Shown: piece after piece, positions 1-8,907 of the stretch
How positions within the stretch are numbered: the first letter of the stretch is position 1
How the letters are laid out: every line of letters begins with the position of its first letter
Assembly: GCA_964551015.1 (NCBI GenBank)
Contig: CAZKBP010000007.1
Coordinates: forward strand, 62,001 to 126,000
Length of the DNA: 64,000 nt
Source: CAZKBP01 sp964551015
GTDB lineage: Bacteria; Bacteroidota; Bacteroidia; Cytophagales; Microscillaceae
Direction: 5' to 3'
Program-made: the position numbers and the translations under genes
The notes under the pieces: generated by a model
The model's database searches: none
The model's input: only the letters and a program-made list of their open reading frames with translations
What the model was told of the DNA's origin: nothing

Positions 1-1309
1 AAGAAGGCTGATGAATCACCACAAAAATCAATTTTCCCTTTAGAGAAAGCTCTTTAAGCAGGTCAACAATATTTTCGGAATCGCTCGAAGATAAGCCCGA
101 GGTGGGTTCGTCTAAAAAAAGCACAGAAGGCTCCCTCAAAAGCTCGAGGCCGATGTTGAGTCGCTTGCGTTGGCCTCCACTAATCGTTTTTTGCAGGGCA
201 TTGCCCACTTTTAGGTCAGCGATCTCGAGCAGCCCAAGGCTTTGTAAGGTTTGGTGTACCAGCTCTTTGATTTCTGATTCTGAATAAGAACCGAAGCAGA
301 GCTTGGCGGCAAAATACATATTTTGAAAGACCGTCAGTTCTTCGATGAGCAAATCATCCTGAGGCACATAACCGATGACTCCTTTGATATTTTCTTTCTC
401 CACTTCATCGTGTACATCAATATCGTTGATGGTTACTTTTCCTCCTACCGGAATTTCGTTTCCATTCAACACATTGATGAGTGTGGATTTGCCCGAACCA
501 CTAGAACCCATGATTCCCACCAAGTGGCCCGATTCCTCAGCAATGTTGATGTCTCTCAGGCCAATTTTGCCACCCGGAAAGGTAAAATAAACGTGCTTGG
601 CCTCGAAGCTAATCCTCGATTCTTGGTCTTCTTGCATGAAGTTACTCACCACATCACTGTAATAAATGGGCGTAATGAGTTCATTGCGAATAGAAGAACC
701 GTTGGAGAAGGTATAGATATGGCGGTCTTTGAGTAGCAATCCGTTCAGGAAGGTATTACTATCTCCAGCAAAATATTTGAGCATGTACATTTCCAGACTA
801 GGAATCCGTAAGATTCCCACGGTAGCCGAAAAGCCAGACTTACGGATATGCTTTACTTTGCTGTCTAAGTGTTGCCCTGATATCACGAGGATATTGCTCA
901 GCCCTAAATTGAGGGCTTCTTCGTCGGTTACAAAAGCCTTCATGATGTTGTACTCGTGCACATCAATATTAAAGGCTTCGGCCACTTGATCTACAAACTC
1001 TCCTTCTTCTTCCCCAATATGACCATCTACACTTACTAATTCAAGCAAGTGCACGAGCACGATGATTTTTTGTTTACGATTCAGTTCAATATTGATCCGA
1101 TTGCAAATATTGATCGGTTCGATACTCCCTGCTAAGGCAATTTCTGCATAATCATTAAAAAGGCTAATAAAATTCTGAGCGTTTTCCTCACTGAGATTCT
1201 CATAGATAAAATCGTAGATAATCTTGCGCTCAGAGTTACTAACCTGACCATCGATAGTGGCCGACAAGGCTAGTAATTGAATAATTGATTTAAGAACAGG
1301 CTCGCTCAT
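1..1309 (-). CDS. ABC transporter ATPase with N-terminal TerB-like domain (3' end outside window)
   Basis: Minus-strand frame open from an ATG at 1309 to the window edge, about 436 residues, so the C-terminus is missing. The first ~140 residues are helical and acidic with a 'DGHIGEEE' segment, resembling TerB-like calcium/metal-sensing modules. A linker follows, then an ABC ATPase: Walker A GSSGSGKS near 490-515, a Q-loop 'VPQDDLL', signature SGGQRKRL near 150-175, and Walker B 'VLFLDEPTSGLSS' followed by the H-loop 'VVIHQPS'. The spacing and the SGGQRKRL signature are those of ABCG/ABC-2 type ATPases. In known relatives a membrane domain often follows the ATPase in the same chain; here it would lie beyond position 1. 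ATPase assignment is secure; the TerB assignment is by resemblance only. Confidence 0.85.
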   Translation of the reverse strand, partial: MSEPVLKSIIQLLALSATIDGQVSNSERKIIYDFIYENLSEENAQNFISLFNDYAEIALAGSIEPINICNRINIELNRKQKIIVLVHLLELVSVDGHIGEEEGEFVDQVAEAFNIDVHEYNIMKAFVTDEEALNLGLSNILVISGQHLDSKVKHIRKSGFSATVGILRIPSLEMYMLKYFAGDSNTFLNGLLLKDRHIYTFSNGSSIRNELITPIYYSDVVSNFMQEDQESRISFEAKHVYFTFPGGKIGLRDINIAEESGHLVGIMGSSGSGKSTLINVLNGNEIPVGGKVTINDIDVHDEVEKENIKGVIGYVPQDDLLIEELTVFQNMYFAAKLCFGSYSESEIKELVHQTLQSLGLLEIADLKVGNALQKTISGGQRKRLNIGLELLREPSVLFLDEPTSGLSSSDSENIVDLLKELSLKGKLIFVVIHQPS

Positions 1310-1392
1310 GTACGAGGTGGTTTTGAAGTTTCAGACGCGCGTGAAAACGGGCTAGTATCTGAACAACTTTTTCTTGATTATGTAAAAATATA

Positions 1393-1423
1393 AAAGCGTT
1401 GGTAAAAATCCTACCAACGCTTT
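1393..1423 (-). terminator. Hairpin terminator after the lipoprotein gene
   Basis: A perfect 12-bp stem (1393-1404 with 1412-1423) with a 7-nt loop. On the minus strand it is followed by a T-rich tail. It lies 35 bp past the stop of the lipoprotein gene that ends at 1458, and separates it from the ABC gene starting at 1309. Confidence 0.8.
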
Positions 1424-1457
1424 CGTGATTGTTTTGAATAAATGCTTTTGTAGAGAA

Positions 1458-2357
1458 TTAGCTAACCATCTGATTTCTAATTTCTTCTACTTTTGCAGTA
1501 ATTCCTTTGATGGTTTCATCGGTCAAAATCAAATCTCCTCGGTTATCGGCAATTTGCTTCTCCACGTCTAAGTCCTCATAGAGCTGATTTAGTGCTTCTA
1601 ATTGCTCGATCAATTGTGTTACATCTTCTTCCTGCTCTAAGCTTCTAAGAGCTTCTAGTAGGTCGTCAAGCGGCTGTTTTTGCTCGGTAATTTGGCGAGT
1701 AATTCCCAGAAGCACTTCGTTTTTGGCTTCTTCGGGCAATAGATCATCAGGATAAGTTTCCACCAATTGCGTAGCCACATAGAGCCCTTCAATAAAACTT
1801 CCCGTGAAAATCATAGCCGCGATGCTATTGCGCTCATTATCTTTGAGATATTGATCAGATTGTTGCAAAGCCTCATTGATAATGGCCGTCAGCGTATCAA
1901 TGTTAGAGAGATTGCTCTCAAAGCGTTCTCTGAGTTCAGGGTCAAAAGCACTGGATACACCGAGTTTATCCCCTAATTTTTTTACGGCATCGATGTAATT
2001 GACTGCATTTTGTACTTTTTCGTAGACAGATACGTACCCCACATCCGTAGCATAGACTCCCAAGTTGAGTGCTGCCTTGTTGTTGGTGGTCATGTATTTA
2101 TCCACTTGAGCCGGGTCATTCGGCAATTTCTCATCAAACTCAGCTCCCGTTGCTTTTAGTTGATAAGGCATTTCGGAAGGCTCAGGTACATCGGTGAGTA
2201 CTTTTTGTAAATTTTCTTTTACCTCGGTAGCTTGGGTAGTATCTTCCTCCCCCTCCGAAGTAGATTCTCCACCACCAGAACCACAGGCGTAAGTAAAAAG
2301 AAGCACGAGTCCTAAGTATGCGAAATTAGACAGTTTTTTAAGCAGTTGTTGATTCAT
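1458..2357 (-). CDS. Uncharacterised lipoprotein, 299 aa
   Basis: Begins with a basic n-region, a hydrophobic core and a lipobox-like 'TYAC|GSGGG' at residue ~25, so it is predicted to be a lipid-anchored envelope protein. A Ser/Glu/Thr-rich acidic linker follows (residues 30-48). The rest is mostly helical with a conserved-looking block 'NLGVYATDVGYVSVYE' near residue 97, and a C-terminal half rich in Glu/Leu/Gln likely to form helical bundles or coiled coil. I recognise it only as a Bacteroidota-type conserved lipoprotein; no enzymatic motif is visible. It is a single-gene unit with its own terminator. Confidence 0.8.
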   Translation of the reverse strand: MNQQLLKKLSNFAYLGLVLLFTYACGSGGGESTSEGEEDTTQATEVKENLQKVLTDVPEPSEMPYQLKATGAEFDEKLPNDPAQVDKYMTTNNKAALNLGVYATDVGYVSVYEKVQNAVNYIDAVKKLGDKLGVSSAFDPELRERFESNLSNIDTLTAIINEALQQSDQYLKDNERNSIAAMIFTGSFIEGLYVATQLVETYPDDLLPEEAKNEVLLGITRQITEQKQPLDDLLEALRSLEQEEDVTQLIEQLEALNQLYEDLDVEKQIADNRGDLILTDETIKGITAKVEEIRNQMVS

Positions 2358-2449
2358 AGTTTGAGTTTTTATGGTTCATAAATTCAACTTGCTAACAAAC
2401 ATAAAAAAATATGGTGAATGAAGATAGAAAAGTGCAAAAATTTAGTTTT

Positions 2450-2511
2450 CAGGAGTTAAGAAATAGAATATAGAAGTGAGAAGATAGAATATAGAATTCA
2501 GGAGATAGAAT
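2450..2511. repeat. Purine-rich short direct repeats in intergenic DNA
   Basis: Irregular tandem copies of heptamer-like units of the type 'agatagaa', 'atagaata' and 'aggagtta' lie upstream of the lipoprotein gene. Similar low-complexity tracts with other units occur at 10636-10809 and 17667-17693. No coding potential is seen. Confidence 0.5.
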
Positions 2512-2619
2512 GGTAACCAAGTCTGGGTGAATGGAAGTTATAGCCTTGATTATCAACATCTAATTTTTCAAAAACCATCAAAGTATAAAATTCCCCCAGA
2601 ATGAATACAAACGCCTCTC

Positions 2620-3417
2620 TCAAACTGCCACCGGAGCCTTGATGGCTGGATGTGGATCATAATTCACTAACTCGAAATCTTCGTAGCAGAATCCAAAAAT
2701 ATCTTTCACTTCGGCCTTGATTTTCATCTGCGGAAGTGCTTTGGGTTGGCGACTGAGCTGTAGGCGTGCTTGTTCTAAGTGATTGAGATAGAGATGCGTA
2801 TCTCCACTCGTCCAAATAAATTCCCCTGGCTCCAGATTACAGACCTGAGCCATCATCATCGTGAGCAAGCTGTAAGAAGCTATATTAAAAGGCACTCCCA
2901 GAAATACATCCGAGCTACGTTGGTACAGTTGGCACGAGAGTTTGCCTGCCGCCACATAAAACTGAAACAATACGTGGCAGGGCGGTAATTTCATTTGCTC
3001 AATCTCGGCTACGTTCCAAGCACTGACAAGGTGGCGGCGTGAGTTTGGATTGGTTTGAATCTGATGAACCACCTGACTGATTTGGTCAATTGTCCCTCCC
3101 TCGGGTTTAGGCCATTTACGCCATTGGGAGCCATAAACGGGGCCGAGTTCTCCTTGTTCGTCGGCCCATTCATCCCAGATACTCACTCCGTGCGCTTGAA
3201 GATAGCCAATGTTAGTTTCCCCTTTCAAAAACCAAAGTAATTCGTGAATGATAGATTTGAGATGTACTTTCTTGGTCGTCAGCAAAGGAAAACCCGCCGA
3301 AAGATCGCAACGGATTTGGTGCCCAAACACACTCAGGGTGCCCGTACCGGTGCGATCACCTTTCTGAATGCCTTGATCCAAAATGAGTTGAAGTAAATCT
3401 AGATAAGCTCTTTCCAT
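2620..3417 (-). CDS. thyA: Thymidylate synthase
   Basis: 265 residues, essentially the length of the E. coli enzyme (264). It methylates dUMP to dTMP using 5,10-methylene-tetrahydrofolate, in the cytoplasm. Visible motifs: the early 'DRTGTGTLSVFG' loop, the catalytic cysteine in 'LPPCHVLFQFY' (Cys147), the dUMP phosphate-binding arginines in 'NSRRHLVSAW', 'QRSSDVFLGVPFN', and the folate-closing C-terminus 'HPAIKAPVAV'. The ATG at 3417 gives the canonical N-terminus. No dihydrofolate reductase gene is adjacent, unlike in many bacteria. Confidence 0.98.
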   Translation of the reverse strand: MERAYLDLLQLILDQGIQKGDRTGTGTLSVFGHQIRCDLSAGFPLLTTKKVHLKSIIHELLWFLKGETNIGYLQAHGVSIWDEWADEQGELGPVYGSQWRKWPKPEGGTIDQISQVVHQIQTNPNSRRHLVSAWNVAEIEQMKLPPCHVLFQFYVAAGKLSCQLYQRSSDVFLGVPFNIASYSLLTMMMAQVCNLEPGEFIWTSGDTHLYLNHLEQARLQLSRQPKALPQMKIKAEVKDIFGFCYEDFELVNYDPHPAIKAPVAV

Positions 3418-3800
3418 AGGATTCTTGTAAACTGCCCGTAAGTTTAGATGATTTAGTCAAATTTAGTGCAAAAAATGGGCGATTTGGTCGTTCGTAGCAA
3501 AAAATGGTCGTTGGTCACATTTCTACAGCCTTTTAGCCCACATCCCGTATAGAAGAATGTGAGTAACTTAGAAAAAACAGTATCAAGTTTATCCAAATGC
3601 GCTATTTTCCATAGGTAGTCATCTCAGCAATGCAGATAAAGTCTTGACTCCAAATCCTTCGCTTAATTCAACTTTAGCTCAAGTTTTCACTAAGCAATGG
3701 TACTTCAGTATCTTTCAATCAGGTAAATCAGACTTCGGCTCCGCTGGGTCTGATTTTTTCGTGCTAGCTAGCTGATCCTTGGTGGTCAGCTATTGACATC
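3418..3800. other. Intergenic region between thyA and ctlX
   Basis: 383 bp without a supported gene. It holds the hairpin at 3725-3756. A plus-strand frame open from 3569 to 3775 has no ATG, GTG or early TTG start and reads into the hairpin, so it is not called as a gene; it could be the remnant of a decayed one. Confidence 0.5.
3725..3756 (+). terminator. Hairpin with T-tail, likely terminator
   Basis: A perfect 9-bp outer stem (3725-3733 with 3748-3756) closes a loop rich in CGG/CCG. Six T residues (3754-3759) follow on the plus strand. It is downstream of the ctlX stop at 3801 on the minus strand, where the T-tail is weaker. It can therefore serve ctlX, or be a palindromic repeat element like those at 5385, 9906 and 55623. 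Confidence 0.55.
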
Positions 3801-4733
3801 TTATTGCTTCTCTGGCAAAAAAACCTCGGCCATCATACAACGGGCACTACCTCCGCCATTGGCTTCAATTGTATCTAAGGGTGTATGAACGATTTTCACG
3901 TACTTCTCCAAATCTGTGATTTGCACGGTGCCGAGCGTTTGATAGGCTTTTTCGGACATAACCAAGAGCTTTTCTCCTGCCTTATTTTCAATTTCCAATA
4001 CATTTCCTGCAAAGTTTTTCATTTGTTCAAACTGAATGGAAATGATTTCTTTGCCCGTTTTTTCCAGAGATACCTGCAGTGCTTCTCTTTCTTTTTCATC
4101 GGGAATGGCATCTAGGCACACCACCGCAAACTCCTCTCCTATACTCATCATCACATTGGTATGGTAGATTTCTTGCCCTTCTTCGTCCTTGGCGGTAAAT
4201 TGGACGAGTTCTACCTCAAGCTTCTTAGCAAAATCTTCTAATACTTCTTTACTGGTACGGGGCGAGTAGCAAGCATAAACGATTTGATTGGCTCGGTCAA
4301 AGATCATACTGCCCGTGCTTTCTAAAAATAAGTCTTTCTCTTCGTAATGAGATAAATCAATGACTTCTTTGACTTCAAATCGCTCTTTGAGTTGCTCAAT
4401 GATTTCCATACGTCTTTCGGGACGACGATTAGGCGCCATCATCGGATATACCACCACGTGGCCATTATCGTGAAAAGAAATCCAGTTATTGGGAAAAACC
4501 GCATCCGGGCGCGTGGCTTCCGTGTTATCATCTATTACAATCACATCCACGCCTTCTTGCTTGAGAGCTTCTACCATTTGGTCAAACTCAAAAAGTGCCT
4601 TAGATTGGGTCAGCGCAGCCGGTGTATTCGCTTCGGTTGCTTCTTGGAAGGCATTGCTTTCGGCAGTTAGTTCATTATAATTAAAATTAGCCGGACGAAT
4701 CATCAATATATGGGAGGTCAGTTGTTTACTCAT
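3801..4733 (-). CDS. ctlX: CtlX-type citrulline/arginine hydrolase (guanidino-modifying enzyme family)
   Basis: 310 residues from the ATG at 4733, preferred over the ATG at 4793 because homologue-like sequence begins 'MSKQLTSHILMIRPANF'. It belongs to the amidinotransferase/arginine deiminase fold. Visible blocks: 'FPNNWISFH' and 'YPMMAPNRRPERR' (substrate and catalytic acidic region), 'LESTGSMIFDR', the catalytic His region 'YHTNVMMSIG', and the C-terminal nucleophile in 'GGGSARCMMAEVF'. In relatives this enzyme deiminates citrulline or a related guanidino/ureido compound. Which substrate is used here cannot be read from sequence. It is a monocistronic gene. Confidence 0.85.
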   Translation of the reverse strand: MSKQLTSHILMIRPANFNYNELTAESNAFQEATEANTPAALTQSKALFEFDQMVEALKQEGVDVIVIDDNTEATRPDAVFPNNWISFHDNGHVVVYPMMAPNRRPERRMEIIEQLKERFEVKEVIDLSHYEEKDLFLESTGSMIFDRANQIVYACYSPRTSKEVLEDFAKKLEVELVQFTAKDEEGQEIYHTNVMMSIGEEFAVVCLDAIPDEKEREALQVSLEKTGKEIISIQFEQMKNFAGNVLEIENKAGEKLLVMSEKAYQTLGTVQITDLEKYVKIVHTPLDTIEANGGGSARCMMAEVFLPEKQ

Positions 4734-4945
4734 AGGATTCAGGTAAAGTGTGTTGGTCTCAAAATTAGTTTGCGAATTTAGAGGAAAAATCAACCAAACA
4801 AAAATTAGTAAGTTAGTTTTGAGATAATCTCTTTCGTTCGGGTTGGGGTTAAAATACGATTTTTGGGCAAAAGTACAGCATCTATCCTTGCAAAAATTCG
4901 TATGTTTAGAAGTAAATCTTGGTCTAATCTAATAAATTTCAATGC

Positions 4946-5356
4946 ATGGGTTTAGCCGAACGCCGCCGAATAGCCGCTATCAAAGACAAATACAGTACTG
5001 CTACCAAGCAATTACAAGATGCCATTGGCTTTGAATTGCCCCTTAGTTTTGATGCAGACACGCTGCCCGAAGATGTTGCCGTACTCGATAGCTTTGACTA
5101 TTATGAGAGCTACGCCATTCCGATGGTGATTAATATTTTCAAAGATATTTGTCGAGATGATCTAGGGGTAGAAGCTGTAAAAGCTCATATTCAGAGTATC
5201 CATCTGGTGAATACCAGTCAACACGGTGAAGACCCGGGTGAGAAAAGCCTCAGCCTCCAAGATGGCAAGCTTCTGATTAAATATGGCTTTTACCAATATA
5301 GCGACAGTCTCTGGGGAGAAGACTTACTCAAGAAAGAAATCGAGGCTCTGCTGTAA
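4946..5356 (+). CDS. Conserved hypothetical protein, 136 aa
   Basis: A small soluble acidic protein with no signal peptide or TM segment. N-terminal helix 'AERRRIAAIKDKY', then 'DFYYESY'-like aromatic segments ('DSFDYYESYAIPMV') and a C-terminal beta-rich part. I do not recognise the family or any catalytic motif. It is divergent from ctlX (212 bp apart) and convergent with the CoA-transferase gene, with a strong hairpin between them. Codon use matches its neighbours. Confidence 0.7.
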   Translation: MGLAERRRIAAIKDKYSTATKQLQDAIGFELPLSFDADTLPEDVAVLDSFDYYESYAIPMVINIFKDICRDDLGVEAVKAHIQSIHLVNTSQHGEDPGEKSLSLQDGKLLIKYGFYQYSDSLWGEDLLKKEIEALL

Positions 5357-5384
5357 ATTCGGAAATCTAGTTTCAGCAGGATTT

Positions 5385-5406
5385 CCCCGAAGCTGGCGCT
5401 TCGGGG
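5385..5406. terminator. GC-rich hairpin between convergent genes
   Basis: A perfect 9-bp stem (5385-5393 with 5398-5406) with a 4-nt loop lies between the stops of two convergent genes at 5356 and 5415. It has no clear T-tail on either strand. It can be a bidirectional terminator or a dispersed REP-like palindrome. Confidence 0.5.
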
Positions 5407-5414
5407 CTACCGAG

Positions 5415-6992
5415 TTAATCAGGTGCGCTACATTTCAAGATTCCTTTCTCGATCAATTCCTGCATGGTTTCTTCACTGATGCCCGCTTCTTGCAGAATCG
5501 CGACCGAATCTTCGCCGAGCAAGGGTGGAGGCCAGTGTGCTTGTGCCTTGGTAGCAGAAAATTTGAGAGGCATCGCTACGCTCTTGACCTCTCCGGCCGT
5601 GGGATGCTGCTGTTTTACAATCATTTCGCGGGCTTGCACTTGGGGGTCTTTTTCTACTTCGCTTTGTTCGTTGATAATATTGAGAAGCAGATCATTTTCC
5701 AGGCCGAATTGATGCCAGTAAGCCGCGGTTTGGGTTTGAAAAAGCGCACTGAGTTCTTGCTTGTATTGAGCAAAGGCTTTGGGGTTAGGAGCCATCATAC
5801 GATTTTTCCATTCAGGCTTTTCTACAGCATCACAGAAGCGATGCCAGAATTTAGGCTCTAAGGTACCCAAGGCTACATAGCGCCCGTCTTGGGTCGGGTA
5901 GATACCGTAGTTGATTAATCCACCCGAAAGCATGGCTTCGTCTCTGGGCACGTTTTTCTCCATAGCCCAGTGTACGGCCATAGCATTGACTGCCAAGGGC
6001 ATCACCCCGTCCATCATAGCGACATCAATGAACTGCCCCTCTCCGGTCTGCTCCCGCGCGTAGACGGCGGAGAGACAAGCAACCATAGACATGTAAGAAC
6101 CTCCGGCAATATCGGCCATTTGCACCAGCGGGGCTTGGGGGGCTTCGTTTTGGTTGCCACTGAGGATGCCAGCGAGAGTAATGTAATTCAAATCGTGCCC
6201 AGCCAAATGCGCGTAAGGCCCCGTATGTCCATAACCTGTGATGGAAACATAGATTAGACGGGGATTTACTTTTTTCAAGTCTTCATAAGACAAACCCATC
6301 TTGGCCATAACCCCCGGACGGAACTGCTCGATCAGAATATCTATTTCTTGAATCATATCCAATACAATCTGCCTGCCCTTTTCTGAGGCATAGTCAATGC
6401 AGAGGCTGCGTTTGGAACGGTTAAAAGCCAAATAACCTACAGACTCACCTCCTTGGTGAGGGGGCATATCACGCGTATAATCATAGAAAGAGGGGGACTC
6501 AATTTTAATCACTTCTGCTCCCATATCGGCTAGCATCATCGTGGCGAGCGGTCCGGGTAAGAGGCGCGTAAAATCTAAAACTTTCAAACCTTGCAAAGGC
6601 CCTGACTGGGGTTTGCGAGATGCGGTTCCTTTGAGGGCTTTTTCGGCCTGGCGGTCAGGAGCGGGATAGGGATCAAACAGTTTCGTAAAATTAAGCATTT
6701 CCAAGGCATTATCTATCTTAAGCTCACCCGAGGCGAGTGCCCGCTGGGCGTCTTTGTTTCCTAGCTCTATTTCCAAGTAAGTTTGCGTGGAAGCTTGCAC
6801 CGTACAACTTGCTTTTCCTAACAAGCCTTTGGATACTTGGCATTGCCCTCCCTCGATACTAATGGTATATTTCTGAGCTTGAGACGAGGTATCTGTCAAA
6901 TCAAAATGAAAGATACCGCGGTAGGATTTCGCTTTTTGGGTTCGCAAACGGCGGGGATAAGACTGGAAAATATCTTCAATCGTGATTAGCAT
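5415..6992 (-). CDS. SCP2 sterol/lipid-binding domain fused to class III CoA-transferase / alpha-methylacyl-CoA racemase
   Basis: 525 residues in two parts. Residues ~1-110 look like an SCP2 lipid-carrier domain ('YTISIEGGQCQVSKG', 'DAQRALASGELKIDNALEM'). Residues ~130-520 are a CaiB/BaiF family domain: 'LKVLDFTRLLPGPLATMMLADMGAEVIKIE', 'NRSKRSLCID', 'LIEQFRPGVMAKMGLSYE', the racemase-like 'GHDLNY' (His equivalent to the catalytic His of alpha-methylacyl-CoA racemase) and 'FIDVAMMDG'. 'GHDLNY' suggests racemase rather than formyl-CoA transferase chemistry; this is inference. The SCP2 part could deliver an acyl-CoA substrate. It is divergent from an acyl-CoA-type regulator at 7292, which suggests control by that protein. 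Confidence 0.88.
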   Translation of the reverse strand: MLITIEDIFQSYPRRLRTQKAKSYRGIFHFDLTDTSSQAQKYTISIEGGQCQVSKGLLGKASCTVQASTQTYLEIELGNKDAQRALASGELKIDNALEMLNFTKLFDPYPAPDRQAEKALKGTASRKPQSGPLQGLKVLDFTRLLPGPLATMMLADMGAEVIKIESPSFYDYTRDMPPHQGGESVGYLAFNRSKRSLCIDYASEKGRQIVLDMIQEIDILIEQFRPGVMAKMGLSYEDLKKVNPRLIYVSITGYGHTGPYAHLAGHDLNYITLAGILSGNQNEAPQAPLVQMADIAGGSYMSMVACLSAVYAREQTGEGQFIDVAMMDGVMPLAVNAMAVHWAMEKNVPRDEAMLSGGLINYGIYPTQDGRYVALGTLEPKFWHRFCDAVEKPEWKNRMMAPNPKAFAQYKQELSALFQTQTAAYWHQFGLENDLLLNIINEQSEVEKDPQVQAREMIVKQQHPTAGEVKSVAMPLKFSATKAQAHWPPPLLGEDSVAILQEAGISEETMQELIEKGILKCSAPD

Positions 6993-7291
6993 AATTTTTA
7001 TGGAATCAAAGTGTATGTTGTGAGAATCTCGTATTCAAATAAATAAAATTTGTTCAAAATTCTCATACTATTTTGCAATTAATCCCGTAAAAGTAAGTAG
7101 TATTTATTCGGCTGTGGAGAAGAATCATGACAATTTTGGTAGTAACCAAAGGCAAAGGCTTCTGGCCTTTTTGCATTATTTTTAGATGGAGTTTTTTCAT
7201 AATATGAATTTATTCCTTAATTTCACTAATTAAATTGTTGTTCTTCTTTTTGCCGTCGCGCATATGAACTAATTTAATTTAAAGAAAGACC

Positions 7292-8800
7292 TTGACTACC
7301 AAAGAAGAAAATATCCGGCTGATATTTGGCCTGAAAGTGCGTCAGTTGAGAATGGATCGTAATTTGTCGCTGTCCGATGTCTCCAAAGCCTCAGGCATTT
7401 CTATCTCTTACCTCAATGAAATCGAAAAAGGTAAGAAGTATCCAAAAGCTAATAAAATTGCCCAAATGGCCAAAGCCCTCGGGGTATCCTATGATTGGTT
7501 AGTATCGCTTCAGCTAAGTAATAACCTGCGCCCCATCGCGGAGCTAATCCAATCTGACTTACTCACAAACTTACCTTTGGAGATTTTTGGCATTGGCCCG
7601 AGTGATCTCGTGGATTTGATTTCTAACACCCCCACAAAGATTAGCGCTTTTATCAGCACGCTCATTGAGCTGGCGCGTAATTATAATATTAGCGTAGAGA
7701 ATTTCTATTTTTCAGTACTACGCTCTTATCAAGAGATGCACGATAATTATTTCGAGGATTTGGAAGAAATCGTGGATGATTTTGTACGTGAGTATCCCGT
7801 TTTTAAAGAACGCCCTATTCAGTTTCAATCCCTGACCGAAATTCTCAACAGGCAATACAACTATCGCATCGAGGAGCAGGATTTTTCTAAATATCCTCGT
7901 CTGGAAGGTCTTCGGTCGGTACTTCTGCCCGGAAATCCGAATCGCCTGCTGATTAACCCGAACCTAAACGATCGGCAGAAAATGTTTACTCTGGGGCGTG
8001 AGATTGGCTACAATTATATGAAGCTCAAAGAAAGAGCCTATACCTCTTCTTGGATCAAAATTGAGTCTTTCGAGCAATTGCTGAACAATTTTAAGGCTTC
8101 TTATTTCTCAGGAGCTTTGTTGATTCCTAAGACTTATTTTTTTACGGATATACAAAATTTTCTTTCTCGGCGCGAGTGGAGTCAGGATCGTTTCTTGGAA
8201 ATCATGCACAAATATGATGCTTCACCCGAAATGTTTATCCACCGACTCACGAGCATTGCCCCTCGTTTTTTTGGCTTAAATCAGTTGTTTTTCCTGCGCT
8301 TCAATCACCGTAAGGGGAACAATAATTTTGATTTGAATAAAGAGCTGCACTTGGCGGGGCTTTACAATCCACACGGCAATATGCTCCACGAACACTACTG
8401 CCGTCGCTGGGTATCTTTAAGAATTCTGGAAGACTATGAACAAATGCAAGCACAGGGTCATGCGCCCGAGGTCATTGGGCAAATTCAACGTTCTCAGTAC
8501 ATTGATTCAGAAAATGAATTTTTGTGTATTTCTTTGGCTCGTGCTTTCTCTCCTACGCCGGGCACCAATAGCAGTGTAACCATTGGCTTTTTGATGACGC
8601 CCGAGTTTAAGCAGCAGGTCAAGTTTTGGAATGACCCCGGCATTCCTATCCGGAAAGTAGGTGTTACCTGTCAGCGCTGCAGTGCCACGGATTGCTCTGA
8701 GCGAGCCGCTCCTCCTCAACTTTATCAAGATCAACAGAGAAATCAGGAAAGACAAGAGAGCTTAGAACAATTGTTCAAGGATTTCTCCGCTTTAAAATAA
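7292..8800 (+). CDS. XRE-family regulator with ImmA/IrrE-like domain (short-chain acyl-CoA regulator type)
   Basis: 502 residues. The start is a TTG at 7292: an in-frame stop lies at 7280 and no ATG precedes the HTH. Residues ~10-65 form an XRE helix-turn-helix ('LRMDRNLSLSDVSKASGISISYLNEIEKGKKYP'). The middle resembles the IrrE-like region, but the metal-binding HExxH is replaced ('TLGREIGYN'), as in acyl-CoA sensor regulators of the ScfR/PccR group. The C-terminal 'CQRCSATDCSERAAPP' is the Cys cluster typical of that group. Such regulators control propionyl-CoA, glyoxylate and fatty-acid genes. Its place next to the SCP2-CoA transferase gene fits a role in acyl-CoA metabolism. Confidence 0.88.
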   Translation: MTTKEENIRLIFGLKVRQLRMDRNLSLSDVSKASGISISYLNEIEKGKKYPKANKIAQMAKALGVSYDWLVSLQLSNNLRPIAELIQSDLLTNLPLEIFGIGPSDLVDLISNTPTKISAFISTLIELARNYNISVENFYFSVLRSYQEMHDNYFEDLEEIVDDFVREYPVFKERPIQFQSLTEILNRQYNYRIEEQDFSKYPRLEGLRSVLLPGNPNRLLINPNLNDRQKMFTLGREIGYNYMKLKERAYTSSWIKIESFEQLLNNFKASYFSGALLIPKTYFFTDIQNFLSRREWSQDRFLEIMHKYDASPEMFIHRLTSIAPRFFGLNQLFFLRFNHRKGNNNFDLNKELHLAGLYNPHGNMLHEHYCRRWVSLRILEDYEQMQAQGHAPEVIGQIQRSQYIDSENEFLCISLARAFSPTPGTNSSVTIGFLMTPEFKQQVKFWNDPGIPIRKVGVTCQRCSATDCSERAAPPQLYQDQQRNQERQESLEQLFKDFSALK

Positions 8801-8907
8801 TTTCCTTCACTTGTCCTCTTTTTTATGAAAATCTCACGAGATAGATTAGGTTTGTCGAATCGAATTTGATCGGTTTTTGAGGAAATACCATTTTAAAACT
8901 AGAGAAT

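Noticed and set aside
3569..3775. Plus-strand open frame of about 66 codons with protein-like composition
   Set aside because: It has no usable start codon near its 5' end and overlaps a hairpin with a T-tail; at most a gene remnant.
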